Source: JARKQH01 sp964631605
GTDB taxonomy: Bacteria; Verrucomicrobiota; Verrucomicrobiia; Limisphaerales; UBA8199
NCBI GenBank assembly: GCA_964631605.1
Contig: CAZVYG010000001.1
Span: 84,007 to 148,006 of the forward strand
Direction of reading: 5' to 3'
DNA: 64,000 nucleotides
Below, piece after piece: positions 1 to 8,131 of this stretch. Within the stretch, counting starts at the first letter, position 1. Every line of letters starts with the position of its first letter. The position numbers and the translations under genes were made by a program. The notes beneath the pieces are model-generated. The model saw nothing but the letters and a program-made list of their open reading frames with translations, ran no database searches and was not told where the DNA came from.

Positions 1-502
1 GGGCGGCGAGGTCCACTTCCTTGAGCCGCCCCGCCCCGCCCGCCAACGCAATCCCCACCGTGCCCACCACGATTCCCAAAATCACCCAGCCGGCGCCGGG
101 TTTGGACAACGTCGCGCCCAGCGTCCCCCGCACCAGGGGCGGGATGAGGGTCCCCAGGACACTCGAAAGGCCAACCGCGATCGCGTAGGTAAGAGAGAAA
201 CCGATATAGCGAATGGAGATGCCAAAGGCGGTCCCGCCGATCCCGTAAGCCGCCCCGAGCAGGAACGAGTGAAGCATCGCCGCGCGCGGCGCTTCGCGCA
301 ACACCAGGAGCAAATCGGGGATGGTCAGCATCGCCCCGAGGATGGGCAGGAGAAACCAGCAGAACGACGCCTGCGTAATCCAGTAAGTCTGCCACGACCA
401 GCCGCGAACCTGTTTCTGCGGCGTGTAACACGTCGCGGCGAAGAACGCGCCAATGCCATGCAACCCGACGCCGAGCAGGGGGTTTGACGATAGCGGGCTC
501 AT
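1..502 (-). CDS. rhaT: RhaT-like sugar:proton symporter, 3' end beyond window edge
   Basis: I translated the reverse complement directly: an ATG at 502 opens a frame that runs off the left edge, giving about 167 residues. The start MSPLSSNPLLGVGLHGIGAF, followed by a Cys-Tyr-x-Pro-x-Lys-x-Val-x-x-Trp-Ser-Trp segment and 'GISIRYIGFSLTYAIAVGL', follows the N-terminal half of the L-rhamnose/H+ symporter family, a ten-helix inner-membrane transporter. About four hydrophobic segments are visible. The gene begins 16 nt after the stop of the URO-D-family gene on the same strand, so the two are probably co-transcribed. Sugar specificity cannot be read from half a protein; related sugars are possible. 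Confidence 0.8.
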   Translation of the reverse strand, partial: MSPLSSNPLLGVGLHGIGAFFAATCYTPQKQVRGWSWQTYWITQASFCWFLLPILGAMLTIPDLLLVLREAPRAAMLHSFLLGAAYGIGGTAFGISIRYIGFSLTYAIAVGLSSVLGTLIPPLVRGTLGATLSKPGAGWVILGIVVGTVGIALAGGAGRLKEVDLAA

Positions 503-518
503 TCGCCAAAGGTGGGAA

Positions 519-1721
519 TCAGAGGCTTTCGGTAAACTCGCCGAGGTTTAACGGATACCGGCCATGTTCGCGAACCAGTTTCACAATATAATCATAGGTT
601 GGGCCGGAAACAGCGCTGCTCACCGAATGATCCGATTGAAAGATGTAACCGCCGCCCCGCGCCGCATTGAGCTTGCGCAGGACCTCGCGGCGGATGGCCT
701 CGAGATTACCCGTTTCCCAGACGCGAATATCGCTGTTGCCGCAGAAACTGATCCGGTGACCGAACCGGCGGCGCAAATCCAGCACGTCCATGCCGGCTTT
801 TGCCTCCAGCGGGTTATACGCCTCGACCCCCATCTCGATGAAGTCCGCAAAAATGGCATTCACATTGCCGCACCCGTGGTAGATCACCGGCAGGCCGTGC
901 GCGTGCGCCGCCTGCGCCATTTTCGCCACCCAGGGCTTGAAGTATTGGCGCCAGTAGGCCGGCGACATGAACGTGGCCTTTTTATAGGCCACGTCGCCCC
1001 AGATGACAAAGCCATCCAGCAGCCCTTTGGCTGCTTCGAGCTCCGCCTGTGCCATCTCGAGATAATAGGCCCCGATCCGGTTGATAACAGCGCCCATGCG
1101 CTCGGGAGCTTCCCCCATCCAGAGCATGGCGTTGGCTTGGCCGATCAAGCGCGTGAGGCATTCACTGACCTCGATCATGCTGCCGTAAACAGGGAAATCG
1201 GGCCGCAGGGACTTCACCGTATCCAGCCAGGGCGGTGAGTTGCGCTCGAAGCCGTCGCCGACGCCGGCGATCTGGTTGTCTCCGGCGGAGAAGAACCGCC
1301 GCGGGTCCCGGGGCGAGTCGAATTCGGCTCCCTCGAGCTTCTCCAGGGTGTCCATTTCCCACGACCGCATTTCGGGCATGGGAAACTCCAGGTGCTTGTG
1401 CATGACCGCGCCGAAACCGGTCTTCACGACGACTTCCTCCGGCGTTTCTTTGAGAGTCTCGAACGGCCGGATCCACGGATCCATGTTCGGCACCGTGACG
1501 ATCCAATCCAGGTCGTAGTGGTAGTACGGATTGGCGTCATCAGACAGCCCCAGTTCGCGGCGCCAGCGCCGGACAAAACCACCCCAGAAGAAATCGCTGA
1601 TCGGCACGCGGTCGGGCTCCTCATGGCGCAAGGCGCGGTTGAGTCGCTCGAGCTTCCGCCGCGCGCCTGGCCGGCGCTCCTCCGATCCGCCCGACTTGCC
1701 GAAAGTGTCGAACATGCTCAT
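519..1721 (-). CDS. Uroporphyrinogen decarboxylase (URO-D) family protein
   Basis: 400 residues. The C-terminal half has the marks of the divergent URO-D family rather than HemE: 'YHGCGNV' near residue 285, a 'NPLEAKAGMD' segment, 'ISFCGNSDIRVWETG', and 'GGGYIFQSDHSVSS' near the end. Members of this group are often corrinoid-dependent methyltransferases or uncharacterised proteins beside sugar or aromatic catabolism genes; the reaction cannot be assigned here. Two close ATGs (MSM) start the frame; the first is used. It sits directly upstream of the RhaT-like transporter, which suggests a catabolic context rather than haem synthesis. No signal peptide is seen, so it should be cytoplasmic. Confidence 0.85.
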   Translation of the reverse strand: MSMFDTFGKSGGSEERRPGARRKLERLNRALRHEEPDRVPISDFFWGGFVRRWRRELGLSDDANPYYHYDLDWIVTVPNMDPWIRPFETLKETPEEVVVKTGFGAVMHKHLEFPMPEMRSWEMDTLEKLEGAEFDSPRDPRRFFSAGDNQIAGVGDGFERNSPPWLDTVKSLRPDFPVYGSMIEVSECLTRLIGQANAMLWMGEAPERMGAVINRIGAYYLEMAQAELEAAKGLLDGFVIWGDVAYKKATFMSPAYWRQYFKPWVAKMAQAAHAHGLPVIYHGCGNVNAIFADFIEMGVEAYNPLEAKAGMDVLDLRRRFGHRISFCGNSDIRVWETGNLEAIRREVLRKLNAARGGGYIFQSDHSVSSAVSGPTYDYIVKLVREHGRYPLNLGEFTESL

Positions 1722-2056
1722 AAGGTTCAGCCGCCGCCGGTTGGAGGGCAGGCGGTTCGCACCGAGGCTTGTATCATGCCGGGGAAGAAGGGTCCATGAC
1801 TAGATTGGCCGTTTTGCATGCACAAAAGCTCCGGGTGACAAGAGCGTTCTCATCGCAACTCATTCCTGCACGCAAAGCCATGCCTCTCATTTTACGCAGG
1901 CACTTGCATCAATCGCCCATCCAGACCCGCCGGCGCGCTGCCGGAACGCCGCGCGCAGCCCAACCCCTGACCTCAATTGTTCAGTTGACAATCCGGCACG
2001 AAATTGCAATCAACCTCCAAGGTCGCGCAAGTCATCAATCCGGACAAACCTGGCCT
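1722..2056. other. Intergenic region, divergent promoters expected
   Basis: This 335-base stretch separates the leftward URO-D gene from the rightward pseudopilin. The pseudopilin frame stays open through it, but the translated residues look like random GC-rich coding and the signal motif lies about 115 residues in, so I treat it as non-coding. A perfect TTGACA at 1985-1990 has only a poor -10 partner (CAATCA or AATCAA around 2007-2013). No terminator or repeat seen. Confidence 0.4.
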
Positions 2057-2764
2057 ATGAAAGACCGACGGCACCGCGGTATCTGGAGCGCCCCCGCTCG
2101 AGTCTTTGGATTTAACGCGTTCACCCTGATCGAGCTGCTGGTGGTGATCGCGATTATCGCCATTCTCGCCGCCATGCTGCTGCCGGCGCTGCACCGCGCC
2201 AAAGCGCGCTCCGAAGCGGCTTACTGCCTCAACAACCTCAAGCAATGGGGCCTGGCGACCCAACTCTACGTGACGGAAAACAACGATTTCCTGCCGCCGG
2301 AAGGCTTTGGCAGTCCGACCACCACCGCCCAGTTGATGCAAGGCTGGTATTATCATCTGCCGCGAACGCTCGGCGTGCCGCCCTACCTCGACATGGCGTG
2401 GCGCACCAACCCGGCCATCAACCCCGCCCGCTGCCTTTATATCTGCCCGGCGAACCCGCGACGCAGCAGCGGTTACAACCTGTTTCATTATTGCCTCAAT
2501 GAACACCATGACGGCACAGGAGACAATGACCGGCCGGCGCGGCTCTGCTCGATCCCGCGGCCGGCGGCCGTGGTGTGGTTGTTCGATTCGAAGAACATCC
2601 CAGGGGTCGGCACGGCCAATTTCGTCCACACCAACCTCCACGGCCGCGGAGCCCAGTTCACCTTCCTGGACGGCCACGCCCGCCGGTTCCGAAACGTCGA
2701 GTATTGGGATGCCCGCGCCAACAAGGGCCGGACGAACAATCCCGAGCTGGTGTGGTCGCCGTGA
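2057..2764 (+). CDS. Pseudopilin-like protein with H-X9-DG motif (1)
   Basis: 235 residues from the ATG at 2057, chosen because it puts the prepilin leader and FTLIELLVVIAIIAIL helix near the N-terminus; longer in-frame starts would bury the leader. The helix with the conserved Glu at +5 after cleavage is the type IV prepilin/type II pseudopilin signal, processed by a prepilin peptidase. After 'LLPALHRAKARSE' comes a family-typical 'CLNNLKQWGLATQLYVTENN'. Near the C-terminus 'HGRGAQFTFLDGHA' fits H-X9-DG exactly. Such proteins are very numerous in Verrucomicrobiota and Planctomycetota; individual roles are unknown. It should be inner-membrane anchored with a periplasmic globular domain. Confidence 0.88.
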   Translation: MKDRRHRGIWSAPARVFGFNAFTLIELLVVIAIIAILAAMLLPALHRAKARSEAAYCLNNLKQWGLATQLYVTENNDFLPPEGFGSPTTTAQLMQGWYYHLPRTLGVPPYLDMAWRTNPAINPARCLYICPANPRRSSGYNLFHYCLNEHHDGTGDNDRPARLCSIPRPAAVVWLFDSKNIPGVGTANFVHTNLHGRGAQFTFLDGHARRFRNVEYWDARANKGRTNNPELVWSP

Positions 2765-2853
2765 AGGGGGCGGCACAAGAGGCAGGGAGAAAAACCAAAC
2801 GGCCGAACTGACTAAGTCTCAAGTCACTTCGCTCCCGGGAACCTTTCCGCCGA

Positions 2854-4290
2854 TCACCCCGCTCCAAGCCAGCGCCACAGTTGGGCGACCACAAAGCAGA
2901 CGGTGAAGCCGAGGGCCAGGGGCAGCGCCGCAGCGACCACCGTCCACTTCCAACTGCCGGATTCCTTGTAGATGGTATAGAGCGTGGTGCTGCACGGGTT
3001 GTGGATGAGGCTGAAGAGCATCAGGTTCACCGCCGTAAGCAAAGTCCAGCCCCCCGCGCGCAGAACGGCCAGCGTGTCGGCGTCGTTGTCCAGCTCGAAC
3101 ATGACCCCGGCGCCGGCGCCCACCCCCGCGAGACGGGTGGTCAGAACGGTCAGCATGAGGACGGTCGGGACCACGATTTCGTTGGCCGGGATCGCGATCA
3201 CGTAGGCCAGCAGGATCACCCCATTGAGCCCGAGCCAGAAACCGATGGGGTCCAGGAAATGAATGAGGTATTCCGCGAGGCTGGCGTTGCCGACGCGCAC
3301 GTTGGCGACCAGCCAAATGACCGCGCCGGCCGGGGCCGCGAACACCAGCGCGCGCCAGAGGACAAACAGGGTGCGGTCTATGAGCGAGGTGTAGATAATC
3401 TGGCCCAGGCGGGGCGGACGGTAGGGAGGCAGTTCGAGGCTGAAGGTGGAGACTTCCCCCCGCAACGCGGTGCGCGAAAGGAACCAGGAAGCAGCCAGCG
3501 AAAGCAGGATCCCGAGCAAGGCCACGCCGACGACAGCGGCCGCGGAGACCAGGCCGGCGAGGTAAGGCGGCGCCAGGGCGCCGATGAAAAGGCTGGCGAT
3601 GAGAATTTGCGTGGGCCAACGGCCATTACAAAGCGCAAAATTGTTGGTCAGCATCGCGATCAGCCGCTCGCGCGGACTGTCAATGATGCGCGTGGCGGTC
3701 ACGCCGGCGGCGTTGCAGCCAAAACCCATCATCATGGTCAAGGCTTGTTTCCCATGCGCGCCCGCCCGGCGGAAAAGGTTGTCAAGGTTGAAGGCAACGC
3801 GCGGCAGATAACCAAAATCTTCCAGGAACGTGAAAAGCGGGAAGAAAATGGCCATCGGCGGCAGCATGACACTGACCACCCAGGCAGTGGCGAGGTAAAC
3901 ACCGTCAATGGCCAGGCCGCGCACCCACCAGGGCAATCCCAAGGCGGCCGCGCCCTCACGCAGCCACGGATAAAGCCGATCCACCAGAACCGACGCCAGC
4001 AACTGCGACGGGTAATTGGCGCCCAGGATCGTAATCCAAAACACCAGCGCAAACAGAAGGACCATCAACGGAATGCCCCACAGCCGGCTGGTGACCAGCC
4101 GGTCAATCGCGCGGTCCAGGTCGAACCGCGGCGCCACGCCCGGCCGGGTCACGGCCCGGGCTGCGATCCGGGCCGCATCGGCATAAATGGATTCAATGAG
4201 TTTTTCGTGGAACTGCGCGCCAAGCTCCCAGCGCAGTGACTGGGCGCAGGCCAGAATTTCCTCGCGTTCAGATTGGCGGCGCGAAGTCAT
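2854..4290 (-). CDS. feoB: FeoB permease half (split ferrous iron transporter)
   Basis: 478 residues corresponding to the membrane part of FeoB without the G domain. The first 75 residues are helical linker; then multiple hydrophobic segments follow. FeoB hallmarks are 'FLEDFGYLPRVAFNLDNLFR', 'GKQALTMMMGFGCNAAG' (gate motif with Cys), 'ATRIIDSPRERL', a second gate-like 'NNFALCNGRWP', and near the end 'HNPCSTTLYTIYKESG'. Its ATG overlaps the stop of the GTPase gene by 4 nt (4287-4290), implying translational coupling. Together the two products (about 757 residues) equal one normal FeoB, so the transporter is most simply encoded as two interacting polypeptides. Confidence 0.93.
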   Translation of the reverse strand: MTSRRQSEREEILACAQSLRWELGAQFHEKLIESIYADAARIAARAVTRPGVAPRFDLDRAIDRLVTSRLWGIPLMVLLFALVFWITILGANYPSQLLASVLVDRLYPWLREGAAALGLPWWVRGLAIDGVYLATAWVVSVMLPPMAIFFPLFTFLEDFGYLPRVAFNLDNLFRRAGAHGKQALTMMMGFGCNAAGVTATRIIDSPRERLIAMLTNNFALCNGRWPTQILIASLFIGALAPPYLAGLVSAAAVVGVALLGILLSLAASWFLSRTALRGEVSTFSLELPPYRPPRLGQIIYTSLIDRTLFVLWRALVFAAPAGAVIWLVANVRVGNASLAEYLIHFLDPIGFWLGLNGVILLAYVIAIPANEIVVPTVLMLTVLTTRLAGVGAGAGVMFELDNDADTLAVLRAGGWTLLTAVNLMLFSLIHNPCSTTLYTIYKESGSWKWTVVAAALPLALGFTVCFVVAQLWRWLGAG

Positions 4291-5126
4291 GAGATCGAGG
4301 CGGTGACGCGCGCGGCGGGGCCGGCGGGCGCGCTGTTGGGGGCAAGAGCCGGTTCAGTAAATTCGCCGCTGCGGACGGCTTCCATCACGCGCTCATCCCC
4401 ATCGAGGAGGCGCAGGGCCACCCAGCGCGCGTTCGGCAGACCAGGAAACGCGCGTTCGAGGCGGGCAACCAGGGGTTCCAGGGCGCGAGTCAACTCGGGG
4501 TCTTCATGGCGAACGCGGTAACCGCGGCAGACGACGGCGCCCGTGGCCACGTCATGCACGGCCTGGAGCAGGGCGTCCAGACCCTCACGGTAGCGGGCGG
4601 TGGTCGGCACGACCGGGATGCCGAGGTCACGCGCCAGCCGGCGGTCGTCCACCTGCAGGCCCAGGCGTTGCGCCTGATCCATCAGGTTCAGACACAAAAC
4701 CACGCGGGGCGTGATTTCGAGAATCTGCAGCACCAGGTTCAGATTTCGCTCGAGGCGGGTGGCATCCACCACCGCCAGGGTGACATCCGGCCGCCCGAAC
4801 AGCAGAAAATTGCGGGCCACCTCCTCGTCGGGGCTGGTCGCCAGAAGCGAATAGGTGCCGGGCAGGTCCACCAGCTTGAATCGTTTTCCCGCAAACTCAA
4901 ATCCGCCCTCCGCGCGCATGACGGTCTTGCCCGGCCAATTGCCCGTGTGCTGGCGGAGGCCGGTCAACTGGTTGAACACGGTGCTCTTGCCGGTATTGGG
5001 ATTGCCCGCCAGGGCAACGACGTAGTCCCAGTGGGAAAGGCCAAGCCCCAGGCGCAGCAAGCCGCCCGCACGCCGCGAGGGGCAGGTTTCGCAAGCAGCA
5101 GGCATTGCCGGGGGATCAGTTTTCAC
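4287..5126 (-). CDS. feoB: FeoB GTPase half (split ferrous iron transporter)
   Basis: 279 residues from a GTG at 5126, which overlaps the upstream stop by 4 nt; an ATG at 5105 is the alternative start. G-domain motifs are intact: G1 'AGNPNTGKST', the FeoB-specific 'QHTGNWPGKTV', G3 'VDLPGTYSL', G4 'NLMD', and a G5-like 'PTTARYREGLD'. It ends after a helical GDI-like region (about 190-279) and carries no membrane segment. It is the cytosolic switch that gates Fe(II) import, here cut from the permease encoded by the next gene. The longer frame upstream to 5594 is a shadow of the preceding gene. Confidence 0.92.
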   Translation of the reverse strand: MKTDPPAMPAACETCPSRRAGGLLRLGLGLSHWDYVVALAGNPNTGKSTVFNQLTGLRQHTGNWPGKTVMRAEGGFEFAGKRFKLVDLPGTYSLLATSPDEEVARNFLLFGRPDVTLAVVDATRLERNLNLVLQILEITPRVVLCLNLMDQAQRLGLQVDDRRLARDLGIPVVPTTARYREGLDALLQAVHDVATGAVVCRGYRVRHEDPELTRALEPLVARLERAFPGLPNARWVALRLLDGDERVMEAVRSGEFTEPALAPNSAPAGPAARVTASIS

Positions 5127-6175
5127 GACGCGGATTCCGGGAGAGGTTCGATTTGTATCTGGGCCGCCTGGTCCTCCCGCAGCCCGATCAAGGTGTCCCG
5201 CACCCGGTAGGCGGTCAGGCCGCCGGTGGGGCTGCGCAGCTCGCTGCGGATCACCGTGCCGGGCAGGATGCCCAAATCCATCAGCCGGCGGCGCTCGGCG
5301 CCGCGGCAGCGGGGCGAAAGGCGGACGACGCGTCCGCACCGGCCGGGCTCGAGCTCGCTGAGCAACACCGGACGCGCCGCCTCCGCCATGCCCGCCGCTT
5401 CCGGCAGGGGCTCCACGGTCAGGCTCGACGCCACGATCGGGGCCAAAACATGGTCCTCGCCGTCGCACCAGCAACGCAACCGCCGCGGGTCTTTGGCCAG
5501 CAGCCGCAGCCGCATGCCAGGCGCCAGCCCCATGGCCCGAATCTGGGCGAATATCTCTTCCGGTTCGTCCTCGACATGCGTAATCCGCGCCCACCGGCCC
5601 GGTTCCAGGCTCGAGAGTCGCTGGTCCGGCAGCCGCGGAAGGTCGCCGCGCGGACCGGGAATCGGGTCGCCATGCGGGTCAAAAGTCGGATGGCCCAGGC
5701 CGGCGGAGAGCGAATCCGCTTCTTCGGGAGTGATCAAATGCTCCTGATGCTCGGCCCGCCGATGCCATTCTCCCTCCGCCACACCGGTCTTTTCCGCCAG
5801 GTGCTGCTCCCAAAGCCGGTGCGCGCGAATCACGTTCAGGGCGTAGCGTTCCCCACTGGGCGTGAGCTGCATGCCCTCCTCGCCAACCGTCAGCAAGTCG
5901 GCCTTTTGCAGACCCGCGACCGTCTGCGCCGCCCGGTTGAGGCTCACCCGCATCGAGCCGGCCATGCTCTCGAGCGTGGGACGCTCGCCGGCCGCGCGCG
6001 CCTTGTAAACATGCTTCAACGCGTCCTCGGCGCGCACCCGGCCGCGGAATTGCCGGCCCCGGCGCCAGCGCGCCAGGGCGGTCCGCCCCAGATAAAGCAG
6101 CGCCGCGACCAGGACCAGGGCGCCCAGGGCCCAGGCCAGGGCGCCGCCGCCGGTTTGCGTGAGCTGGCCCAGCAT
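5123..6175 (-). CDS. Membrane-anchored DtxR-like/FeoA/FeoA fusion protein
   Basis: 350 residues. One hydrophobic helix (about 12-30) is followed by a basic stretch and a DtxR/MntR-type winged helix (about 45-105, including 'LTPSGERYALNVIRAHRLWE'), a metal-binding dimerisation region ('HRRAEHQEHLITPEEAD' and 'DPHGDPIPGPRG', about 130-170), then two FeoA/SH3-like domains (about 188-255 and 270-346; 'IRAMGLAPGMRLRLLA' and 'LMDLGILPGTVIRSEL'). In the E-x2-E-H motif the first ligand is Glu as in MntR rather than the Cys of DtxR. First gene of a three-gene feo operon. It could sense metal at the membrane, or the DtxR part may have become structural; DNA binding is untested. Confidence 0.88.
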   Translation of the reverse strand: MLGQLTQTGGGALAWALGALVLVAALLYLGRTALARWRRGRQFRGRVRAEDALKHVYKARAAGERPTLESMAGSMRVSLNRAAQTVAGLQKADLLTVGEEGMQLTPSGERYALNVIRAHRLWEQHLAEKTGVAEGEWHRRAEHQEHLITPEEADSLSAGLGHPTFDPHGDPIPGPRGDLPRLPDQRLSSLEPGRWARITHVEDEPEEIFAQIRAMGLAPGMRLRLLAKDPRRLRCWCDGEDHVLAPIVASSLTVEPLPEAAGMAEAARPVLLSELEPGRCGRVVRLSPRCRGAERRRLMDLGILPGTVIRSELRSPTGGLTAYRVRDTLIGLREDQAAQIQIEPLPESAS

Positions 6176-6189
6176 GTAGCCTATGCTAC
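6176..6189. promoter_or_regulatory. Perfect inverted repeat between feo operon and mntR-like gene
   Basis: GTAGC-ctat-GCTAC, a perfect 5+5 inverted repeat abutting the ATG of the DtxR/FeoA fusion gene and lying 35 nt before the chosen mntR-like start. Its position between divergent metal genes makes it a candidate operator for the adjacent MntR/DtxR-type proteins. It is shorter than known DtxR or MntR boxes, so the assignment is an inference. Confidence 0.45.
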
Positions 6190-6224
6190 GTCATCCAGGC
6201 TGGACAGTCAAACGGCTTTGCGTT

Positions 6225-6701
6225 ATGGCAAATCCCAGCATGAGTCCGCCTCGAACCAAACTCTCCCTCCGCCAGCCGGCCGGAACCCGCCCGGCTGAAC
6301 TCCAGGCCCGGACCCTCCGCCAGACCCGCCGGGAGCACGCAACCGAGACGGCCGAAGATTATGTCGAGGCGATCGCGGAACTGACCGCCGCGGACGGCGA
6401 AGCGCGCGCGGTGGGGCTGGCGCGGCGCCTGGGCGTTTCCCATGTGACGGTGATCCGGACGGTGGCGCGGCTGCGGCGGGACGGCTACGTCTTTGCGGAG
6501 CCGTATCGCTCGATTGCACTCACCGATAAAGGCAGGCGCCTGGCCGAGGCATCGCGCCGGCGACATCAGCTGGTGGTCGAGTTCCTCCGGGCGTTGGGCG
6601 TGCCTGAGCCAGTGGCGCAGAATGATGCGGAGGGCATTGAACACCACGTGAGCCCCGCCACGCTGGCCGCGTTCGAACGGCACCTCTTGCGCGGCCGCTG
6701 A
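6225..6701 (+). CDS. mntR: MntR/DtxR-family metal-dependent transcriptional regulator
   Basis: 158 residues from the ATG at 6225 (ATG at 6183 and 6240 are also in frame). A disordered N-terminal arm precedes 'TETAEDYVEAIAEL', then a winged helix ('VGLARRLGVSHVTVIRTVARLRRDGYV' region, about 70-95 of the protein) and the dimerisation helix with 'DAEGIEHHVS'. The E-G-I-E-H-H ligand pattern is typical of MntR, so Mn(II) is the likely co-repressor metal, though Fe(II) is possible. No SH3-like C-terminal domain is present. It is divergent from the feo operon with an inverted repeat between them, so it may control itself and the iron genes. Confidence 0.87.
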   Translation: MANPSMSPPRTKLSLRQPAGTRPAELQARTLRQTRREHATETAEDYVEAIAELTAADGEARAVGLARRLGVSHVTVIRTVARLRRDGYVFAEPYRSIALTDKGRRLAEASRRRHQLVVEFLRALGVPEPVAQNDAEGIEHHVSPATLAAFERHLLRGR

Positions 6702-6842
6702 ACTGCCTAGGGCTTGCCCTCTCCTCCCCTCAACTGAATGCTTGGACGAGGCAAAAAGCCCCAGCCCAACCCGCCCCCGCGGCGGACGGCTGGGGAAGAA
6801 GCTCAAGCGGCGCCGGCGGCCCCGCAAAGCGCGCGGTGAAGA

Positions 6843-7091
6843 CTATTGCTTCCCAGCCTTCTTGGCCGGTTTCTTCAACAAAGCCAGGTCTTCCTTGCCC
6901 GGATTGCACTTCGTGCAGGACTTCCCTTCCCGATGCGCCGCCACGCAGCAGCGATTCCGACATTCCTTCCCTTCGGCATGGGCCTTCTCACAGCACGTGA
7001 GCGGTTTCTCTTTCTTCGGCTCGGCAGTGGCGGGTCCGCCCATCAGCGAGAAGGCGGCCAGGGCGGCCATCAGGACAATCATCCGTTTCAT
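6843..7091 (-). CDS. Small exported double-Cys-motif protein
   Basis: 82 residues from the ATG at 7091, chosen because it starts a clean signal peptide (MKRMIVLMAALAAFSLMGG, cleavage likely near PATA-EP). The mature part holds two copies of a CC-x2-AH-x-EGK-x-C unit: 'CCEKAHAEGKEC' and 'CCVAAHREGKSC', joined by RNR and followed by TKC. The tail is Lys-rich. I do not recognise a characterised family. Eight Cys and two His in about 32 residues suggest metal binding or disulfides in the periplasm. It sits next to the iron/manganese locus, which fits a metal role, but co-regulation is not shown. Confidence 0.72.
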   Translation of the reverse strand: MKRMIVLMAALAAFSLMGGPATAEPKKEKPLTCCEKAHAEGKECRNRCCVAAHREGKSCTKCNPGKEDLALLKKPAKKAGKQ

Positions 7092-7233
7092 AACGGCCCA
7101 AAGCTTTCCATGCTGCCCGCCGCAGGTCAAGCTTGGAACCGAGAACGTCAAAGTGTTTTTGAGGGCCGCCACGCGTATTTGCTGGCCATCACTGCCCCCC
7201 TGTGAAATAATATCTCAAGACAATGTTTCTGCC

Positions 7234-8112
7234 ATGAGAGCATTCATTAAGATATCCTTGACGAAAGAGCATCGGCGGCTGGGATTGGCGACCGGCCAGA
7301 CCCGCCCCAAGCGGGCCTTCACCCTGATCGAGCTGTTGGTGGTCATTGCGATTATTGCGATTCTCGCAGCGATGCTCCTGCCGGCGCTGTCCCGGGCCAA
7401 AACCCGCGCCCAGCAGACCTCCTGCATCAACAACATGCGCCAGATCGGAGTCTCCCTGGTCATGTACGTCGGGGATTACAATCAATACCCCGGCTGTCTG
7501 TCGGTCGTGCGCGGGTTTTATTATGTCTGGCCGCCGCGCCTGCTCAAATACATGGGCGACAATCGCAGGGCGTTTTCCTGCCCGGCCGCCCTCCCGGAAA
7601 GCGCGTGGGATACCAACATCAACAAGACCCTGGGCGCCAACGCGCCAACCGGCGGGTTCGATCCCTACGGCATCAGCGAACGCTCCCGCTTCTCCCTCGG
7701 CATGAACGACTGGGGATTGAGCATTTCACACCGGCCGCAGCTTGGCCTCGGGGGCGACATTGACGGCGGGTGGTACCAGGGGCCGGTCAAGGACACCATG
7801 GTGGTCAGCCCCAGCCAAATGATCGCGCTGGGGGATGTCCCGGCGCAAAAGAACCCCGCGCTCATCTTCTTCAACGCCAACATGGACCCGACCGACCCCA
7901 GCCCCGGCCACACCGAATGGCCCTCCAATCGCCATAACCGCCGCACGGACCTGCTCTTCACCGATGGCCACGTCGAGTCCCCCATTCGCAACGACGTCAT
8001 TGATCCCAAAGTCAACAATAGCTGGCGCCGGCGCTGGAACAACGACAACCAGCCGCACAACGAAATCATCTGGACGATCAACCCGATCTGGGCGAACCAG
8101 CAGGACATGTAG
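7234..8112 (+). CDS. Pseudopilin-like protein with H-X9-DG motif (2)
   Basis: 292 residues from the ATG at 7234, which follows an AT-rich stretch (7201-7225) in otherwise GC-rich DNA. A Lys/Arg-rich leader (about 28 residues) ends at AFTLIELLVVIAIIAIL, then 'LLPALSRAKTRAQQTSCINN'. The C-terminal part has 'HNRRTDLLFTDGHVES', an exact H-X9-DG. Cleavage and methylation by a prepilin peptidase are expected, leaving a membrane-anchored pseudopilin-like protein. The globular domain is unrelated in sequence to the other copies apart from the motif. It converges on the next gene with 19 nt between stops. Confidence 0.88.
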   Translation: MRAFIKISLTKEHRRLGLATGQTRPKRAFTLIELLVVIAIIAILAAMLLPALSRAKTRAQQTSCINNMRQIGVSLVMYVGDYNQYPGCLSVVRGFYYVWPPRLLKYMGDNRRAFSCPAALPESAWDTNINKTLGANAPTGGFDPYGISERSRFSLGMNDWGLSISHRPQLGLGGDIDGGWYQGPVKDTMVVSPSQMIALGDVPAQKNPALIFFNANMDPTDPSPGHTEWPSNRHNRRTDLLFTDGHVESPIRNDVIDPKVNNSWRRRWNNDNQPHNEIIWTINPIWANQQDM

Positions 8113-8131
8113 GCGCCGCCGACGCGGCGTT

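Noticed and set aside
2007..2013. Strong promoter for pseudopilin 1 based on TTGACA at 1985-1990
   Set aside because: No acceptable -10 element at 16-18 bases; the -35 match alone can occur by chance.
2881..4239. Long plus-strand frame (452 codons) opposite the FeoB permease gene
   Set aside because: It is antisense to a clearly recognisable gene, has low-complexity Gln/Arg/Gly composition typical of antisense GC-rich DNA, and no domain motif.
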